A DNA stretch of 64,000 bases from the NCBI GenBank assembly GCA_963738575.1, contig CAVTWY010000002.1, positions 558,001 through 622,000 of the forward strand, given 5' to 3'. The notes beneath the pieces are model-generated. The model was not told the DNA's origin. It saw only the letters and a program-made list of their open reading frames with translations, and did not search any database. Below, one piece after another: positions 26,747 through 36,227 of the stretch (position 1 is the stretch's first letter; each line of letters opens with the position of its first letter). The position numbers were made by a program, and so were the translations under genes. This DNA comes from CAVTWY01 sp963738575. Lineage in GTDB: Bacteria > Pseudomonadota > Gammaproteobacteria > Burkholderiales > Burkholderiaceae_C.

Positions 26747-27667
26747 TCAACCCAAGGGTCTTGAAGCCGCTGCCGCCGCAGTTCGCCATCCAAGCCACTC
26801 GTTGGCTGCCAGCGCGCCCACCACCAAAAGGCCACCGCCCACCACACCCACCGTGGGTGATTCACCGGCACCCATCCAGGCCCAAGCCACACCAAAGAGC
26901 ACCTCGCAAAGCGAAAGAAGAGACGCTTCGGGTGCACTCAGGACGCGCGTAACGCGAACGGCCACCAAACAAGGCACCGCGAGTTGGAAAGTACCCAAGA
27001 ATGCCAACCAGCCAACGTCGTGGATGCTTGCCTGCAACGGCCAAGCCAGGGGCAAGGTGACGGCGGCCGACAGCAAAGCGCCCCAAACGACGGCGGGCAT
27101 CAAGTCTTTGATTGGCGTGTTGGTGTTAAGTGCAGCCTTTCGATTCAAGTGCTGCAGCAGCGTCCAGTTGATGGCCGCTGCAATGGGTACACCCAGCGCC
27201 ACGCCGATACCCAGCAAGTGCTGAGACTGCGAGGCACGCATGGGTTCTCCCACCATCCAAACCACGCCCATGCCAGCGACGAGGATGGCGATCCAGGTTC
27301 TCCCCGGCAAACGATGTCGCAACAACAGCGCCGCCAACAGCGCTGTGAACAGTGGGCCAAGCGCCATGGTCACCAACACATTGGCCACCGTTGTCAACGT
27401 CAAGGCCACCATGAACGCCGTGAACATCACGCTCCAGCAGAGTGACGAAAGCGCGAGCGGCCAGCCACCGCCAAACAAGTCACGGCGCAGCCCACTGGGG
27501 CCACGCATGACAACCAGGATGATGAGCAACGCCAACGCATTGAAGGCGCTGCGCCAGAAGGTGACTTCAAAACTGGCAGCGCCGTCAAGGCGCTTGGTGA
27601 CAACGCCTGCCATGCTCCACAGCAGCGTCACCCCCAGCATCAGCCAGACGGCACGGCTGCGCGTCAT
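26747..27667 (-). CDS. EamA/DMT-family transporter
   Basis: About 306 aa, ten hydrophobic segments in two EamA repeats (WLMLGVTLLWSMAGVVTK, PLFTALLAALLLRHRLPG end of repeat one; SLCEVLFGVAWAWMGAGE in repeat two). The ATG at 27667 is preferred over a TTG at 27691. It lies about 52 bp downstream of typA on the same strand; since typA ends an operon-like series this gene may be read through from it. The substrate is unknown. Confidence 0.88.
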   Translation of the reverse strand: MTRSRAVWLMLGVTLLWSMAGVVTKRLDGAASFEVTFWRSAFNALALLIILVVMRGPSGLRRDLFGGGWPLALSSLCWSVMFTAFMVALTLTTVANVLVTMALGPLFTALLAALLLRHRLPGRTWIAILVAGMGVVWMVGEPMRASQSQHLLGIGVALGVPIAAAINWTLLQHLNRKAALNTNTPIKDLMPAVVWGALLSAAVTLPLAWPLQASIHDVGWLAFLGTFQLAVPCLVAVRVTRVLSAPEASLLSLCEVLFGVAWAWMGAGESPTVGVVGGGLLVVGALAANEWLGWRTAAAAASRPLG

Positions 27668-27719
27668 GCGAGTGATGGCCAAAGCCGTCAACGTTCAGTC
27701 AGCCCCGTGGCAGCGAGTG

Positions 27720-29537
27720 TCAGGCTGCTTCTCTTGACGCACGCTTGCGGTCGTGCTCTTTCAGGTGGCGCTTGCGCAGGCGGATGCTCTTGGGTGTGAT
27801 CTCCACCAACTCATCGTCTTCGATGAACTCCACTGCGTACTCCAGCGACATCTCGATCGCGGGGGTGATCTTGATGGCGTCCTCCTTGCCACTGACTCGA
27901 AAGTTGGTGAGCTGCTTGGCGCGCACGGCGTTGACGACCAAGTCGTTGTCGCGACTGTGAATGCCCACAATCATGCCTTCGTACACCGGGTCACCGGCCT
28001 TGACGAACATGCGTCCGCGGTCGTCCAGTTTGCCCAGCGCGTAGGTGACGATCTCGCCATCATCTTGGCTGATCAGCACGCCATTTTTGCGCCCATCGAT
28101 GTCGCCGCGGTGAGCTTCGTAGCCGTCGAAGATGTTGCTGATGAGGCCAGTGCCTCGCGTCAAGTTCAAAAACTCGTTCTGAAACCCGATCAGGCCACGT
28201 GCAGGGATGCGGTACTCCAAGCGCACGCGCCCCATGCCGTCAGATTCCATGTTCACCAGCTCGGCTTTGCGAAGGCCAAGCGCCTGCATCACGCCTCCTT
28301 GGTGCTGCTCTTCAACGTCGGCCGTCACCATTTCTATCGGCTCGTGCTTGACACCGTCCACCTCGTGGAACACCACGCGTGGCTTGGAGACCGCCATCTC
28401 GTAGCCCTCACGGCGCATGTTCTCCAGCAGAATCGTCAGGTGCAACTCGCCCCGCCCCGAGACTTCAAAGATGCCGTCTTCGTCGGTGTCGGTGACACGC
28501 AGCGCCACATTGCTTTGCAGCTCACGGTCCAGTCGATCGCGGATTTGACGGCTGGTGACAAATTTGCCCTCGCGCCCGGCCAACGGGGACGTGTTGACGC
28601 AAAAGTTCATCGTCAAGGTGGGCTCATCGATCACCAACATCGGCAAAGGCTGGGGGTTGTCGAAGCTGGTGATGGTGACGCCCACGCCAATGTCTTCGAT
28701 GCCGTTGATCAACACGATGTCACCGGGGCCCGCTGACTCGGCCTGCTGGCGCTCCAACCCTTCAAACTTGAGGATCTGATTGATGCGCTTGCGCTTGGGT
28801 TCGCTGTCCGGCCCCGACATCATCGCGACGTCCATGTTGGGCTTGAGCGTGCCGGCGTTGATGCGACCAATGCCAATGCGGCCCACAAAAGACGAGTAGT
28901 CCAGCGAGCAAATCTGCAACTGCAATGGGGCATTGGCATCACCCTGGTGCGGCGGCACGTGCTGGAGTACGGCATTGAACAAGGGCGCCAGATCAGTGCC
29001 CACCTCACCCTGGGTGAGCGTGGCCCAGCCGTTGAGACCGGAGGCAAACACCACGGGAAAGTCAAGCTGCGATTCGGTGGCGCCGAGCTTGTCAAACAGA
29101 TCAAAGGTGGCGTTGATGACGTAGTCGGGGCGTGCACCGGGCCGGTCCACCTTGTTGACCACGACGATGGGCTTGAGGCCGAGCGCCAGCGCCTTTTTGG
29201 TGACAAAGCGGGTTTGCGGCATGGGGCCCTCCACGGCATCCACCAGCAGCAAAACACTGTCCACCATCGACAACACGCGCTCGACTTCGCCGCCGAAGTC
29301 AGCATGACCAGGGGTGTCAACGATGTTGATGTGCGTACCCAGCCACGTCACGGCGCAGTTCTTGGCCAAGATGGTGATGCCACGCTCGCGCTCCAGGTCG
29401 TTGCTGTCCATGACACGCTCGGCGACTTTTTCGTTTTCGCGAAAAGTGCCCGACTGGCGCAAGAGCTGGTCCACCAAGGTGGTCTTGCCATGGTCCACGT
29501 GGGCAATGATGGCAATGTTTCGGATCGTTTTAGTCAT
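27720..29537 (-). CDS. typA: Translational GTPase TypA/BipA
   Basis: About 605 aa, a ribosome-binding elongation-factor-like GTPase. G1 is AHVDHGKTT, G2 RERGITI, G3 DTPGHADFG, G4 NKVDRPG; then domain II (GRIGIGRINAGTLK), domain III/V (GRGELHLTILLENMRREGYE) and the BipA-specific C-terminus (MESDGMGRVRLEYRIPARGLIGF). The ATG at 29537 is chosen over an in-frame GTG at 29540. It begins 9 bp after truB and so is probably the last gene of the rimP-nusA-infB-rbfA-truB-typA transcription unit. It assists 50S biogenesis and growth at low temperature or under stress. Confidence 0.96.
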   Translation of the reverse strand: MTKTIRNIAIIAHVDHGKTTLVDQLLRQSGTFRENEKVAERVMDSNDLERERGITILAKNCAVTWLGTHINIVDTPGHADFGGEVERVLSMVDSVLLLVDAVEGPMPQTRFVTKKALALGLKPIVVVNKVDRPGARPDYVINATFDLFDKLGATESQLDFPVVFASGLNGWATLTQGEVGTDLAPLFNAVLQHVPPHQGDANAPLQLQICSLDYSSFVGRIGIGRINAGTLKPNMDVAMMSGPDSEPKRKRINQILKFEGLERQQAESAGPGDIVLINGIEDIGVGVTITSFDNPQPLPMLVIDEPTLTMNFCVNTSPLAGREGKFVTSRQIRDRLDRELQSNVALRVTDTDEDGIFEVSGRGELHLTILLENMRREGYEMAVSKPRVVFHEVDGVKHEPIEMVTADVEEQHQGGVMQALGLRKAELVNMESDGMGRVRLEYRIPARGLIGFQNEFLNLTRGTGLISNIFDGYEAHRGDIDGRKNGVLISQDDGEIVTYALGKLDDRGRMFVKAGDPVYEGMIVGIHSRDNDLVVNAVRAKQLTNFRVSGKEDAIKITPAIEMSLEYAVEFIEDDELVEITPKSIRLRKRHLKEHDRKRASREAA

Positions 29538-29546
29538 CACAAAATC

Positions 29547-30542
29547 TCAATGAAGTTCAATAAGTTGGGTGCTATTTGCAAGATTCAATCGTGCAGCGTC
29601 TTGCACCTCGACAGGGCTTAACAAGCGCTTGGCAATCAATTCACCCGCCACCACGCTGCCAGCACCCAAGAAAGCCCTGTGGCCCCCGCTGCTGGTAACG
29701 CCCGTGGGGTCGTCGGCGCCGACGGTGGGTCCGTAGACGCGGATGTTGGGCACATCGGCATGCACCACTCGGCGCCTTAAGCCGGTCAAAAAGCGACCTG
29801 CGTTATCAGCGTCCAAGTCGATGCTGGGCCAAGCAGCCACCAGCGTGTCCACCGAAAGAACGCGTGCGTCGCGCGCGGCTTCATCCATCAGGTCGGCGGC
29901 GTCTAAAGTGATGCTGTCATCGATGCTGAAGGCACCGGTGCGCGTGCGGCGCAGGGCTGCCAAATGCGCACCACAGCCCAGCGCCTCCCCCAGGTCTTGC
30001 GCCAACACGCGGATGTAGGTGCCTTTGGTGCAAGCAACATCAATCACGAGCATGGGCGACGCCCATGAAATCACGGTGATCGAGTGAATGGTCACGGGGC
30101 GCGCCTTGCGCTCCACGTCCAGCCCTGCCCGTGCCAGCTCATACAGCGGTTTGCCGTTGTGCTTGAGTGCCGACTGCATCGGCGGGGTTTGTTCAATGGC
30201 ACCGATGAAGCGAGAAACTGCGGCGTCTATCGCCAGGCGGCTCACGTCGACGGGCCGCTCGAGCAGCAAGCCGCCTTCGCGGTCGCCACCGACCCGCGTC
30301 TGTCCCAAATGCAACGTCGCGCGATAGCCCTTGTCTGCATCCAAACAAACTTGCGCAAACTTGGTGGCAGCACCAAAGCATAGGGGCAACAGCCCAGAAG
30401 CCAAGGGATCGAGGGTTCCTGTGTGCCCGCCTTTGTTGGCGCGCCAAAGCCGCCTTGCGCGCCCCAGCACACCGTGGCTGGACGGCCCAACGGCTTTGTC
30501 GATCAGGACCACGCCGTGCAGCGGGCGTTGCTGAGCTTTCAC
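29547..30542 (-). CDS. truB: tRNA pseudouridine(55) synthase TruB
   Basis: A 331-residue enzyme that isomerises U55 in the T-loop of tRNAs. Motif I with the catalytic Asp is GGHTGTLDPLASGLLP (about residues 38-53); KGYRATLHLGQTR, CTKGTYIRVLAQDLGEALG and HLAALRRTRTGAF are the other signature stretches. It starts at the GTG at 30542, which overlaps the expected rbfA stop codon as GTGA. The C-terminal part (residues 240-331) is a long PUA-like tail. Upstream rbfA appears frameshifted, but this gene is intact. Confidence 0.95.
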   Translation of the reverse strand: MKAQQRPLHGVVLIDKAVGPSSHGVLGRARRLWRANKGGHTGTLDPLASGLLPLCFGAATKFAQVCLDADKGYRATLHLGQTRVGGDREGGLLLERPVDVSRLAIDAAVSRFIGAIEQTPPMQSALKHNGKPLYELARAGLDVERKARPVTIHSITVISWASPMLVIDVACTKGTYIRVLAQDLGEALGCGAHLAALRRTRTGAFSIDDSITLDAADLMDEAARDARVLSVDTLVAAWPSIDLDADNAGRFLTGLRRRVVHADVPNIRVYGPTVGADDPTGVTSSGGHRAFLGAGSVVAGELIAKRLLSPVEVQDAARLNLANSTQLIELH

Positions 30543-30948
30543 GCGCCCTCCTTTGCATCACCCACGGGCGGCGCGGTCGGCACGTCATCCAAGGCCCGCG
30601 TTGCGTTGGCTTGGTGGATAGCGCCGTCAAACTCGCGGCACGCTCGGTGGTGGCATCAAAGTGGAAGTGCAGTGTCGGCACGGTGTGAATGCTCAGGCGT
30701 TTGAACAAGCCGTTTCGCAAGAAGCCTGCCGCCTCGTTCAACGCTGCTTCACTTTGGGCCGTATCACCCACCAGCACCGAGAAGTAAACCTGCGCATGCG
30801 CGTAGTCGGGCGTAACATCGACGGCGTGAATGGTCACCATGCCAACGCGCGGGTCTTTAAGCTCGCGGATCAACTCGGCCAAATCACGCTGGATCTGGTC
30901 GGCGACTCGAAAGCTGCGGTTGGGGATGGATTTCTTGTGACGTGACAT
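30539..30948 (-). pseudogene. rbfA: Ribosome-binding factor A with apparent one-base frameshift
   Basis: RbfA is a 30S maturation factor. From the ATG at 30948 (MSRHKKSIPNRSFRVADQI) a normal KH-like domain runs through HFHFDATTERAA. The frame then shifts: continuing in frame gives a Pro/Arg-rich tail that runs over truB to about 30193, while the frame one base away reads FDGAIHQANATRALDDV and ends at a TGA that overlaps the truB GTG start as GTGA. The 410-bp length is one short of a multiple of three, so one base appears lost near 30634. Either an assembly or sequencing error, or a real frameshift (possibly programmed). RbfA is not strictly essential in all bacteria, so a real loss cannot be excluded. 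Confidence 0.85.
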
Positions 30949-30969
30949 GGTTGGTGCGCTCCTCCAAAC

Positions 30970-31000
30970 GAAAAGCCCCACGCGAAACTTCGGCGGGGCT
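30970..31000 (-). terminator. Terminator-like hairpin between infB and rbfA
   Basis: On the minus strand AGCCCC (31000-30995) pairs with GGGGCT (30979-30974), with extra GC pairing inside, followed by TTTTCG. It lies 44-74 bp after the infB stop codon and could reduce transcription into rbfA-truB-typA. The U run is short, so it may be only partly active. Confidence 0.55.
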
Positions 31001-31043
31001 GATCGCGTTGAGGCTGCGAAGGGCCGAGTGCTTGCAGCGCGAT

Positions 31044-33872
31044 TTAAAGGGTTCGAGCAACCTGCTTGACTTCGAAGATCTCCAGCTGGTCGCCCTCTTT
31101 GATGTCGTTGTAGTTCTTGAGTTTGATGCCGCACTCAAAACCCTCTTTGACCTCGCGGACATCGTCCTTCATGCGCTTCACCGACTCGATCTCGCCCGTG
31201 AAGACCACCACGCTGTCGCGCAGCAGACGGAAGCGAGCATCGCGCCGCACCACGCCTGCCGTGACCATGCTGCCGGCAACGGTGCCGATCTTGGACGCCA
31301 CGAACACCGTACGGATCTCGGCCGTGCCGATGATTTCTTCGCGTTGCTCGGGGGCCAGCATGCCAGTCATTGCCGCTTTGACGTCATCGACCGCGTCGTA
31401 AATGATGTCGTAGTAGCGGATGCTGACGCCGTTGTTCTCAGCCAGCTTGCGCGCGTTGGCATCGGCGCGCACGTTGAAGCCAATCATCACGGCCTTGGAC
31501 GCAATCGCCAGGTTGACATCGCTCTCGCTGATGCCGCCCACAGCGGCGTGCACCACTTGCACTTTAACTTCGGCGTTCGACAATTTGACCAACGATTGCG
31601 CCAAAGCTTCTTGTGAGCCCTGTACATCGGCTTTGACGATGATCGGCAGCATTTGCGCCTGACCTTCGCCAATGTTCTCGAAGATGTTTTCCAGCTTGGC
31701 GGCTTGTTGCTTGGCCAACTTGACGTCGCGGTACTTGCCCTGGCGGAACGTTGCGATCTCGCGCGCCCGGCGCTCGTCCGCCATCACCATGAAGTCGTCG
31801 CCTGCACGGGGCACGTCACTCATGCCTTGAATCTCAACGGGAATGGATGGGCCTGCTTCTTGAATGGCCTTGCCGTTTTCATCCAGCATGGCGCGTACAC
31901 GCCCGTAGCAAGAGCCGACCAGCACCACGTCACCACGCTTGAGTGTGCCCGACTGCACCAACACGGTGGCCACCGGGCCACGACCCTTGTCAAGCTTGGC
32001 CTCGATCACAAGGCCCCTTGCCATGGCATCTTGAGGCGCGCGCAACTCGAGCACCTCGGCCTGCAAAAGCACTTGCTCTAGCAGCTGGTCGATACCCTGG
32101 CCGGTCTTTGCAGACACCGCCACAAAGGGCGAATCACCCCCAAAGTCTTCGGGCACCACCTGCTCTGCCACCAACTCGTTCTTGACGCGTTCAGCGTTGG
32201 CATCAGGTTTGTCGATTTTGTTCATCGCCACAACGATCGGCACCCCTGCGGCCTTGGCGTGGGCAATGGCTTCTTTGGTTTGTGGCATCACACCGTCGTC
32301 GGCTGCGACAACCAAGATAACGATGTCAGTGGCCTTGGCGCCCCGTGCACGCATCGCCGTGAATGCCGCGTGGCCTGGTGTGTCAAGAAAGGTGACCATG
32401 CCACGTGGCGTGTCGACGTGGTAGGCGCCAATGTGCTGGGTGATGCCGCCAGCCTCGCCTGCTGCCACGCGTGACGTGCGAATGTAGTCAAGCAGCGACG
32501 TCTTGCCGTGATCGACGTGGCCCATCACGGTGACCACAGGCGCACGCGGCAACGTTTCGGCCGTTTGCGCTGCGGTTTCTTCTTCGGTAAATGCTTCGGG
32601 GTCGTCGAGTTTGGCGGCAACAGCTTTGTGACCCAACTCTTCCACCAAGATCATGGCTGTCTCTTGGTCAAGTGACTGGTTGATGGTGACCATCTGCCCC
32701 AGCTTCATCAAATGCTTGACGACCTCGGACGCCTTGACACTCATCTTGTGTGCCAGATCGGCGACGGTGATGGTTTCGGGCACGTGCACTTCTTGCTGCA
32801 CAAATTCTGGTGTTGAAGCCGATTGTTGGTGATCATCGCCCCGGTCGCCTCCGCGCGAGCGACCCCGCGGGGCACGCCAACCCGGGCGGCCTGCACCTGC
32901 TGCAGTGTCGCCACGCGGTTTGAGTGCACGTTTTTTCGCTGCATCGTCGGCCCAGCTGGACGAAAGCTTTTCGGACTTGACCGATTTCTTATCACCCGGC
33001 TTTGCAGCGCCTGCGGCAACCGGTGCCCCAGGCCGCGCAGCCGGCTTGTGAATGGTGCCTTTGATCGCTTCGGCCGGTTTGACCTCCTCAGGTTTCTTCG
33101 CCACCAACACCCGCTTGGGTGCATTCATCATGGCGCGAATGGCGGCGGCCTCGTTCTCGGCAGTTTTGCGACGTTTGTCGAGATCGGCAAGCCGCAAACG
33201 CTCGCCGTCGGCGTCGGCGGCCTTCACCACTCGAATGCCCGGCTTGGTTGGAACGTCTGGCACTGCCGGTTTCACCACGGGTGCCGCTTCAGACCCAACA
33301 ACAGGCGTCACCGCCTCGGCGCTTCGCGCTGCGGCGGGCACATCTTGGCTGGCCCCAATCGAAGCCTGAACGGCAGCAGCCTGCGCTGCCGCCAAAGCCG
33401 CCTCGCGCGCCTCTTGCTCCTCTCGAAGGCGTCGGCGTTCGGTCGCCTCTTCTTCTTGGCGACGCAACAACTCAGCGTGTCTGCGCGACTCTTCTTCGCG
33501 GCGCTGCACCTCGACCTCGTCGACCACGGGGGCCACAGGCGCAGGGGCTTCATCAGGAACAGCGGCTTCATCGCGCTTGACGAAGACGCGCTTCTTGCGC
33601 ACCTCCACTTGGATGGTTCGCGCTTTGCCGCTCGCATCAGCCTGCTTGATTTCGCTCGTGCTCTTGCGCGTCAGCGTGATCTTCTTGCGGTCTGCACCCC
33701 CGGTGGTGCCGTGGCTGGTGCGCAAAAATTCGAGCAGGCGCTCTTTGTCAGCGTCGGTCAGCGCGTCGTCGGTGGTTTGCTTGGGAACGCCAGCGGACTT
33801 GAGCTGATCAAGCAATGCTGCCGCCGGCCGATTGAGCTCGGCAGCAAGTTGGGCGACGGTGGTGACAGCCAT
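31044..33872 (-). CDS. infB: Translation initiation factor IF-2
   Basis: A 942-residue long-form IF-2. Residues 1-50 form the IF2_N fold (VTTVAQLAAELNRPAAALLDQLKSAG); a long charged Ala/Glu/Arg/Lys-rich linker follows (about 100-360); then a second IF2_N-like stretch (TITVADLAHKMSVKASEVVKHL) and the G-domain from about residue 445, with GHVDHGKTS, DTPGHAAF and NKIDKP; C-terminal domains include GRGPVATVLVQSGTLKRGD. It places initiator tRNA on the 30S subunit. The ATG at 33872 begins 45 bp after nusA on the same strand. It lies in the rimP-nusA-infB operon. Confidence 0.97.
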   Translation of the reverse strand: MAVTTVAQLAAELNRPAAALLDQLKSAGVPKQTTDDALTDADKERLLEFLRTSHGTTGGADRKKITLTRKSTSEIKQADASGKARTIQVEVRKKRVFVKRDEAAVPDEAPAPVAPVVDEVEVQRREEESRRHAELLRRQEEEATERRRLREEQEAREAALAAAQAAAVQASIGASQDVPAAARSAEAVTPVVGSEAAPVVKPAVPDVPTKPGIRVVKAADADGERLRLADLDKRRKTAENEAAAIRAMMNAPKRVLVAKKPEEVKPAEAIKGTIHKPAARPGAPVAAGAAKPGDKKSVKSEKLSSSWADDAAKKRALKPRGDTAAGAGRPGWRAPRGRSRGGDRGDDHQQSASTPEFVQQEVHVPETITVADLAHKMSVKASEVVKHLMKLGQMVTINQSLDQETAMILVEELGHKAVAAKLDDPEAFTEEETAAQTAETLPRAPVVTVMGHVDHGKTSLLDYIRTSRVAAGEAGGITQHIGAYHVDTPRGMVTFLDTPGHAAFTAMRARGAKATDIVILVVAADDGVMPQTKEAIAHAKAAGVPIVVAMNKIDKPDANAERVKNELVAEQVVPEDFGGDSPFVAVSAKTGQGIDQLLEQVLLQAEVLELRAPQDAMARGLVIEAKLDKGRGPVATVLVQSGTLKRGDVVLVGSCYGRVRAMLDENGKAIQEAGPSIPVEIQGMSDVPRAGDDFMVMADERRAREIATFRQGKYRDVKLAKQQAAKLENIFENIGEGQAQMLPIIVKADVQGSQEALAQSLVKLSNAEVKVQVVHAAVGGISESDVNLAIASKAVMIGFNVRADANARKLAENNGVSIRYYDIIYDAVDDVKAAMTGMLAPEQREEIIGTAEIRTVFVASKIGTVAGSMVTAGVVRRDARFRLLRDSVVVFTGEIESVKRMKDDVREVKEGFECGIKLKNYNDIKEGDQLEIFEVKQVARTL

Positions 33873-33917
33873 GGTGAATCCTTAGGGGGTACTGGTTCGG
33901 TGATTGCTGCTGCTTGA

Positions 33918-35396
33918 TCAGTCGTTGAACCAGTGCGCACGTGCCTTCATGATGAGCGCCTTGGCGCTTTCATCGTCAATGCCAGTCATCTCAGTCAGTT
34001 CGTCCACCGCCAAGTCGGCCAAGTCATCGCGCGTGTGGATGTTGCCATCGGCCAATTTGGCCACCAGCTCGGGCGTCACGCCCTCGACATCGCGCAGATC
34101 TTGCGACACCTCATCGACACGTTCTTCGTGCGCAATGTCCATCGTCAACAACGCGTCTTTGGCGCGCGTGCGCAGTTCGTTCACGGTGTCTTCGTCAAAG
34201 CTCTCGATTTCGAGCATCTCTTGCATCGGCACGTAGGCAACTTCTTCCAAGCTGGTGAAGCCCTCGGCGATGAGGATGTCAGCCACCTCTTCGTCGACGT
34301 CGAGTTTTTCAACAAAGATTTTGCGAATGGAATCGCTCTCGATGGTTTGCTTGGCTTGCGACTCTTCGGCCGTCATGATGTTGATGCGCCAGCCTGTCAG
34401 CTCCGAGGCCAAGCGTACGTTTTGCCCACCACGACCAATGGCAATGGCGAGGTTTTCCTCGTCAACGACCACGTCCATGGCGTGGCGCTCTTCATCCACC
34501 ACAATCGAGGCAACGTTGGCGGGCGCCAAGGCACCAATCACAAACTGTGCGGGGTCTTCCGACCAAAGCACGATGTCGACGCGCTCGCCCGCCAGCTCGT
34601 TGGTGACCGCGTTGACGCGCGAACCGCGAACGCCCACACAAGTGCCGATGGGGTCCACGCGGCGGTCATGCGACAGCACCGCGATTTTGGCGCGCGAGCC
34701 CGCATCACGTGCACAGCTCTTGATTTCGAGCAACCCTTGCTCAATCTCTGGCACTTCTTGTGAGAAGAGCTCGATCATGAAATCGGGGCTGGAACGCGAC
34801 AACAAAATTTGCGCGCCCCGCAGCGTGGGGTCCACACCCGCTATCAATGCACGCACGCGGTCACCGGTGCGAAGGTTTTCTTTGGGGATCATTTCGGTGC
34901 GACGGAAGCGGCCTTCAATGCGCCCGCTTTCAACGATCAGGTCGCCTTTGTCCAGGCGCTTGACGGTGCCGACAAAAATCTTTTCGCCACGTGACATAAA
35001 GTCGTTCAGCAGTTGCTCGCGCTCGGCATCGCGGATCTTTTGCAGAATGACTTGTTTGGCAGCTTGCGCGCCAATGCGACCAATGGTCACCGAGTCGATC
35101 GGCTCCTCGATGTAGTCGCCCTCTTCGATGTCGGCAATGCGATCCAGTGCGTCGCTGAGCATTTCCTCGGCGTCGGCGTTTTGCAGACCCGCACTGTCGG
35201 GCACCACCAACCAACGGCGGAAGGTTTCGTATTGGCCGGTGTCGCGGTCGACGGACACGCGAATGTCCACCTCGCCACCCTGTAGCTTTTTGCTGGCCGA
35301 AGCCAAAGCCGCCTCCACAGCACCAAACACCACTTCGCGCTCCACGCTTTTTTCACGTGAAATCGCATCGACCAGCATCAACAATTCACGGTTCAT
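33918..35396 (-). CDS. nusA: Transcription termination/antitermination protein NusA
   Basis: A 492-residue protein. An N-terminal RNA-polymerase-binding domain (MNRELLMLVDAISREKSVE), an S1 domain (about 135-200), two KH domains (VRGSRVNAVTNELAGERVDIV and GRGGQNVRLASELTGWRIN) and two C-terminal acidic repeats (residues about 365-490, ending MTGIDDESAKALIMKARAHWF) are all visible. Its start codon overlaps the rimP stop as ATGA. NusA affects pausing and termination and often autoregulates this operon. Confidence 0.97.
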   Translation of the reverse strand: MNRELLMLVDAISREKSVEREVVFGAVEAALASASKKLQGGEVDIRVSVDRDTGQYETFRRWLVVPDSAGLQNADAEEMLSDALDRIADIEEGDYIEEPIDSVTIGRIGAQAAKQVILQKIRDAEREQLLNDFMSRGEKIFVGTVKRLDKGDLIVESGRIEGRFRRTEMIPKENLRTGDRVRALIAGVDPTLRGAQILLSRSSPDFMIELFSQEVPEIEQGLLEIKSCARDAGSRAKIAVLSHDRRVDPIGTCVGVRGSRVNAVTNELAGERVDIVLWSEDPAQFVIGALAPANVASIVVDEERHAMDVVVDEENLAIAIGRGGQNVRLASELTGWRINIMTAEESQAKQTIESDSIRKIFVEKLDVDEEVADILIAEGFTSLEEVAYVPMQEMLEIESFDEDTVNELRTRAKDALLTMDIAHEERVDEVSQDLRDVEGVTPELVAKLADGNIHTRDDLADLAVDELTEMTGIDDESAKALIMKARAHWFND

Positions 35397-35995
35397 GTTT
35401 CCAAACCTCCGGCGTTCGCAGCAGCACCCGGTGCTGTGCGTCCGTTGAAATCAACCACGGGCACAAGACGTGCCTCGCGCACTTCGTCCAAAACAAAATC
35501 CAACGTCTGCACGTTGGCCGGGTCGGCCTTGGCCGCAGCCGCTTTTTTACTCAGTCGCACCCGGGTGTCGCGTGGCGAACCCAAGTCGTTGTCCAAAACC
35601 AGACGCCACCCGTCATCGCGGGCTGCCAGCACGCCGCGAAAACGCTTGCGGCCCCTCAGGGGCGTGCGCAGCATCACGTCGACCGCCTCACCGACAAACC
35701 GGGCGTAATCGGCAGCGCGTTTGAGCGGGCGGTCCAGGCCTGGTGACGACACCTCGAGGCGTCGGTAATCGATGCCATCCACTTCAAGCGAAAATTGCAA
35801 CTGGCGCGTGACCGCCTCGCAATCGTCGATGATCACAACGGCAGATTCACCCGTCGGGTAGAGATGGGATGGCACGCGGTCGATCGTCACCCGCAACAAC
35901 CCGCCGCTGCTGCGCTCCACGTCGACGAGGTCGTACCCCAGCGCCGCGACGGTGCGGGCGACGGCGGTTTGAAAGGTCTCTCGTGGTTGGGACAT
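35393..35995 (-). CDS. rimP: Ribosome maturation factor RimP
   Basis: About 200 aa. Recognised by the N-terminal domain (TVAALGYDLVDVER, IDDCEAVTRQL, LEVSSPGLDRPLK) and the C-terminal Sm-like domain (FRGVLAARDDG, RLVPVVDF). It is needed for 30S maturation. The ATG at 35995 is used because conserved residues start soon after it; open codons further upstream are in the leader. It overlaps nusA by four bases (ATGA) and is the first gene of the operon. Confidence 0.95.
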   Translation of the reverse strand: MSQPRETFQTAVARTVAALGYDLVDVERSSGGLLRVTIDRVPSHLYPTGESAVVIIDDCEAVTRQLQFSLEVDGIDYRRLEVSSPGLDRPLKRAADYARFVGEAVDVMLRTPLRGRKRFRGVLAARDDGWRLVLDNDLGSPRDTRVRLSKKAAAAKADPANVQTLDFVLDEVREARLVPVVDFNGRTAPGAAANAGGLET

Positions 35996-36176
35996 GAATC
36001 GATCAGCAGCGCTTGCGCCGTCGATGGCGTTGTTCGCAGTTGCCATTTCCTTTGGCGATGCATGCCCAGTCAAAGGGGCATGCAATCCAGAGGAAGCACC
36101 TGCCAAAATCATGTCTTTTGAGGACAAGCCCTGGTAGGCGGCGGTGGCAATTCCGGCGAAGCTCAACGGTTCAAGC

Positions 36177-36206
36177 AAAAAAAATGGGCTGGATGACTCC
36201 GCCCAT
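36177..36206 (-). terminator. Attenuator-like hairpin in the rimP leader
   Basis: On the minus strand ATGGGC (36206-36201) pairs with GCCCAT (36189-36184) around an 11-base loop, followed by a run of eight Ts. It lies between the probable promoter and rimP, about 20 bases after the predicted transcription start, so it would act as a transcription attenuator of the rimP-nusA-infB unit. NusA itself could influence it. Confidence 0.6.
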
Positions 36207-36227
36207 AGGGGTTTTAGCGAAAGGCGG

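Noticed and set aside
30193..30538. Extended reading of rbfA into truB as a real C-terminal domain
   Set aside because: The tail is Pro/Arg/Trp-rich, overlaps truB in another frame, and the expected RbfA C-terminus lies one base out of frame.
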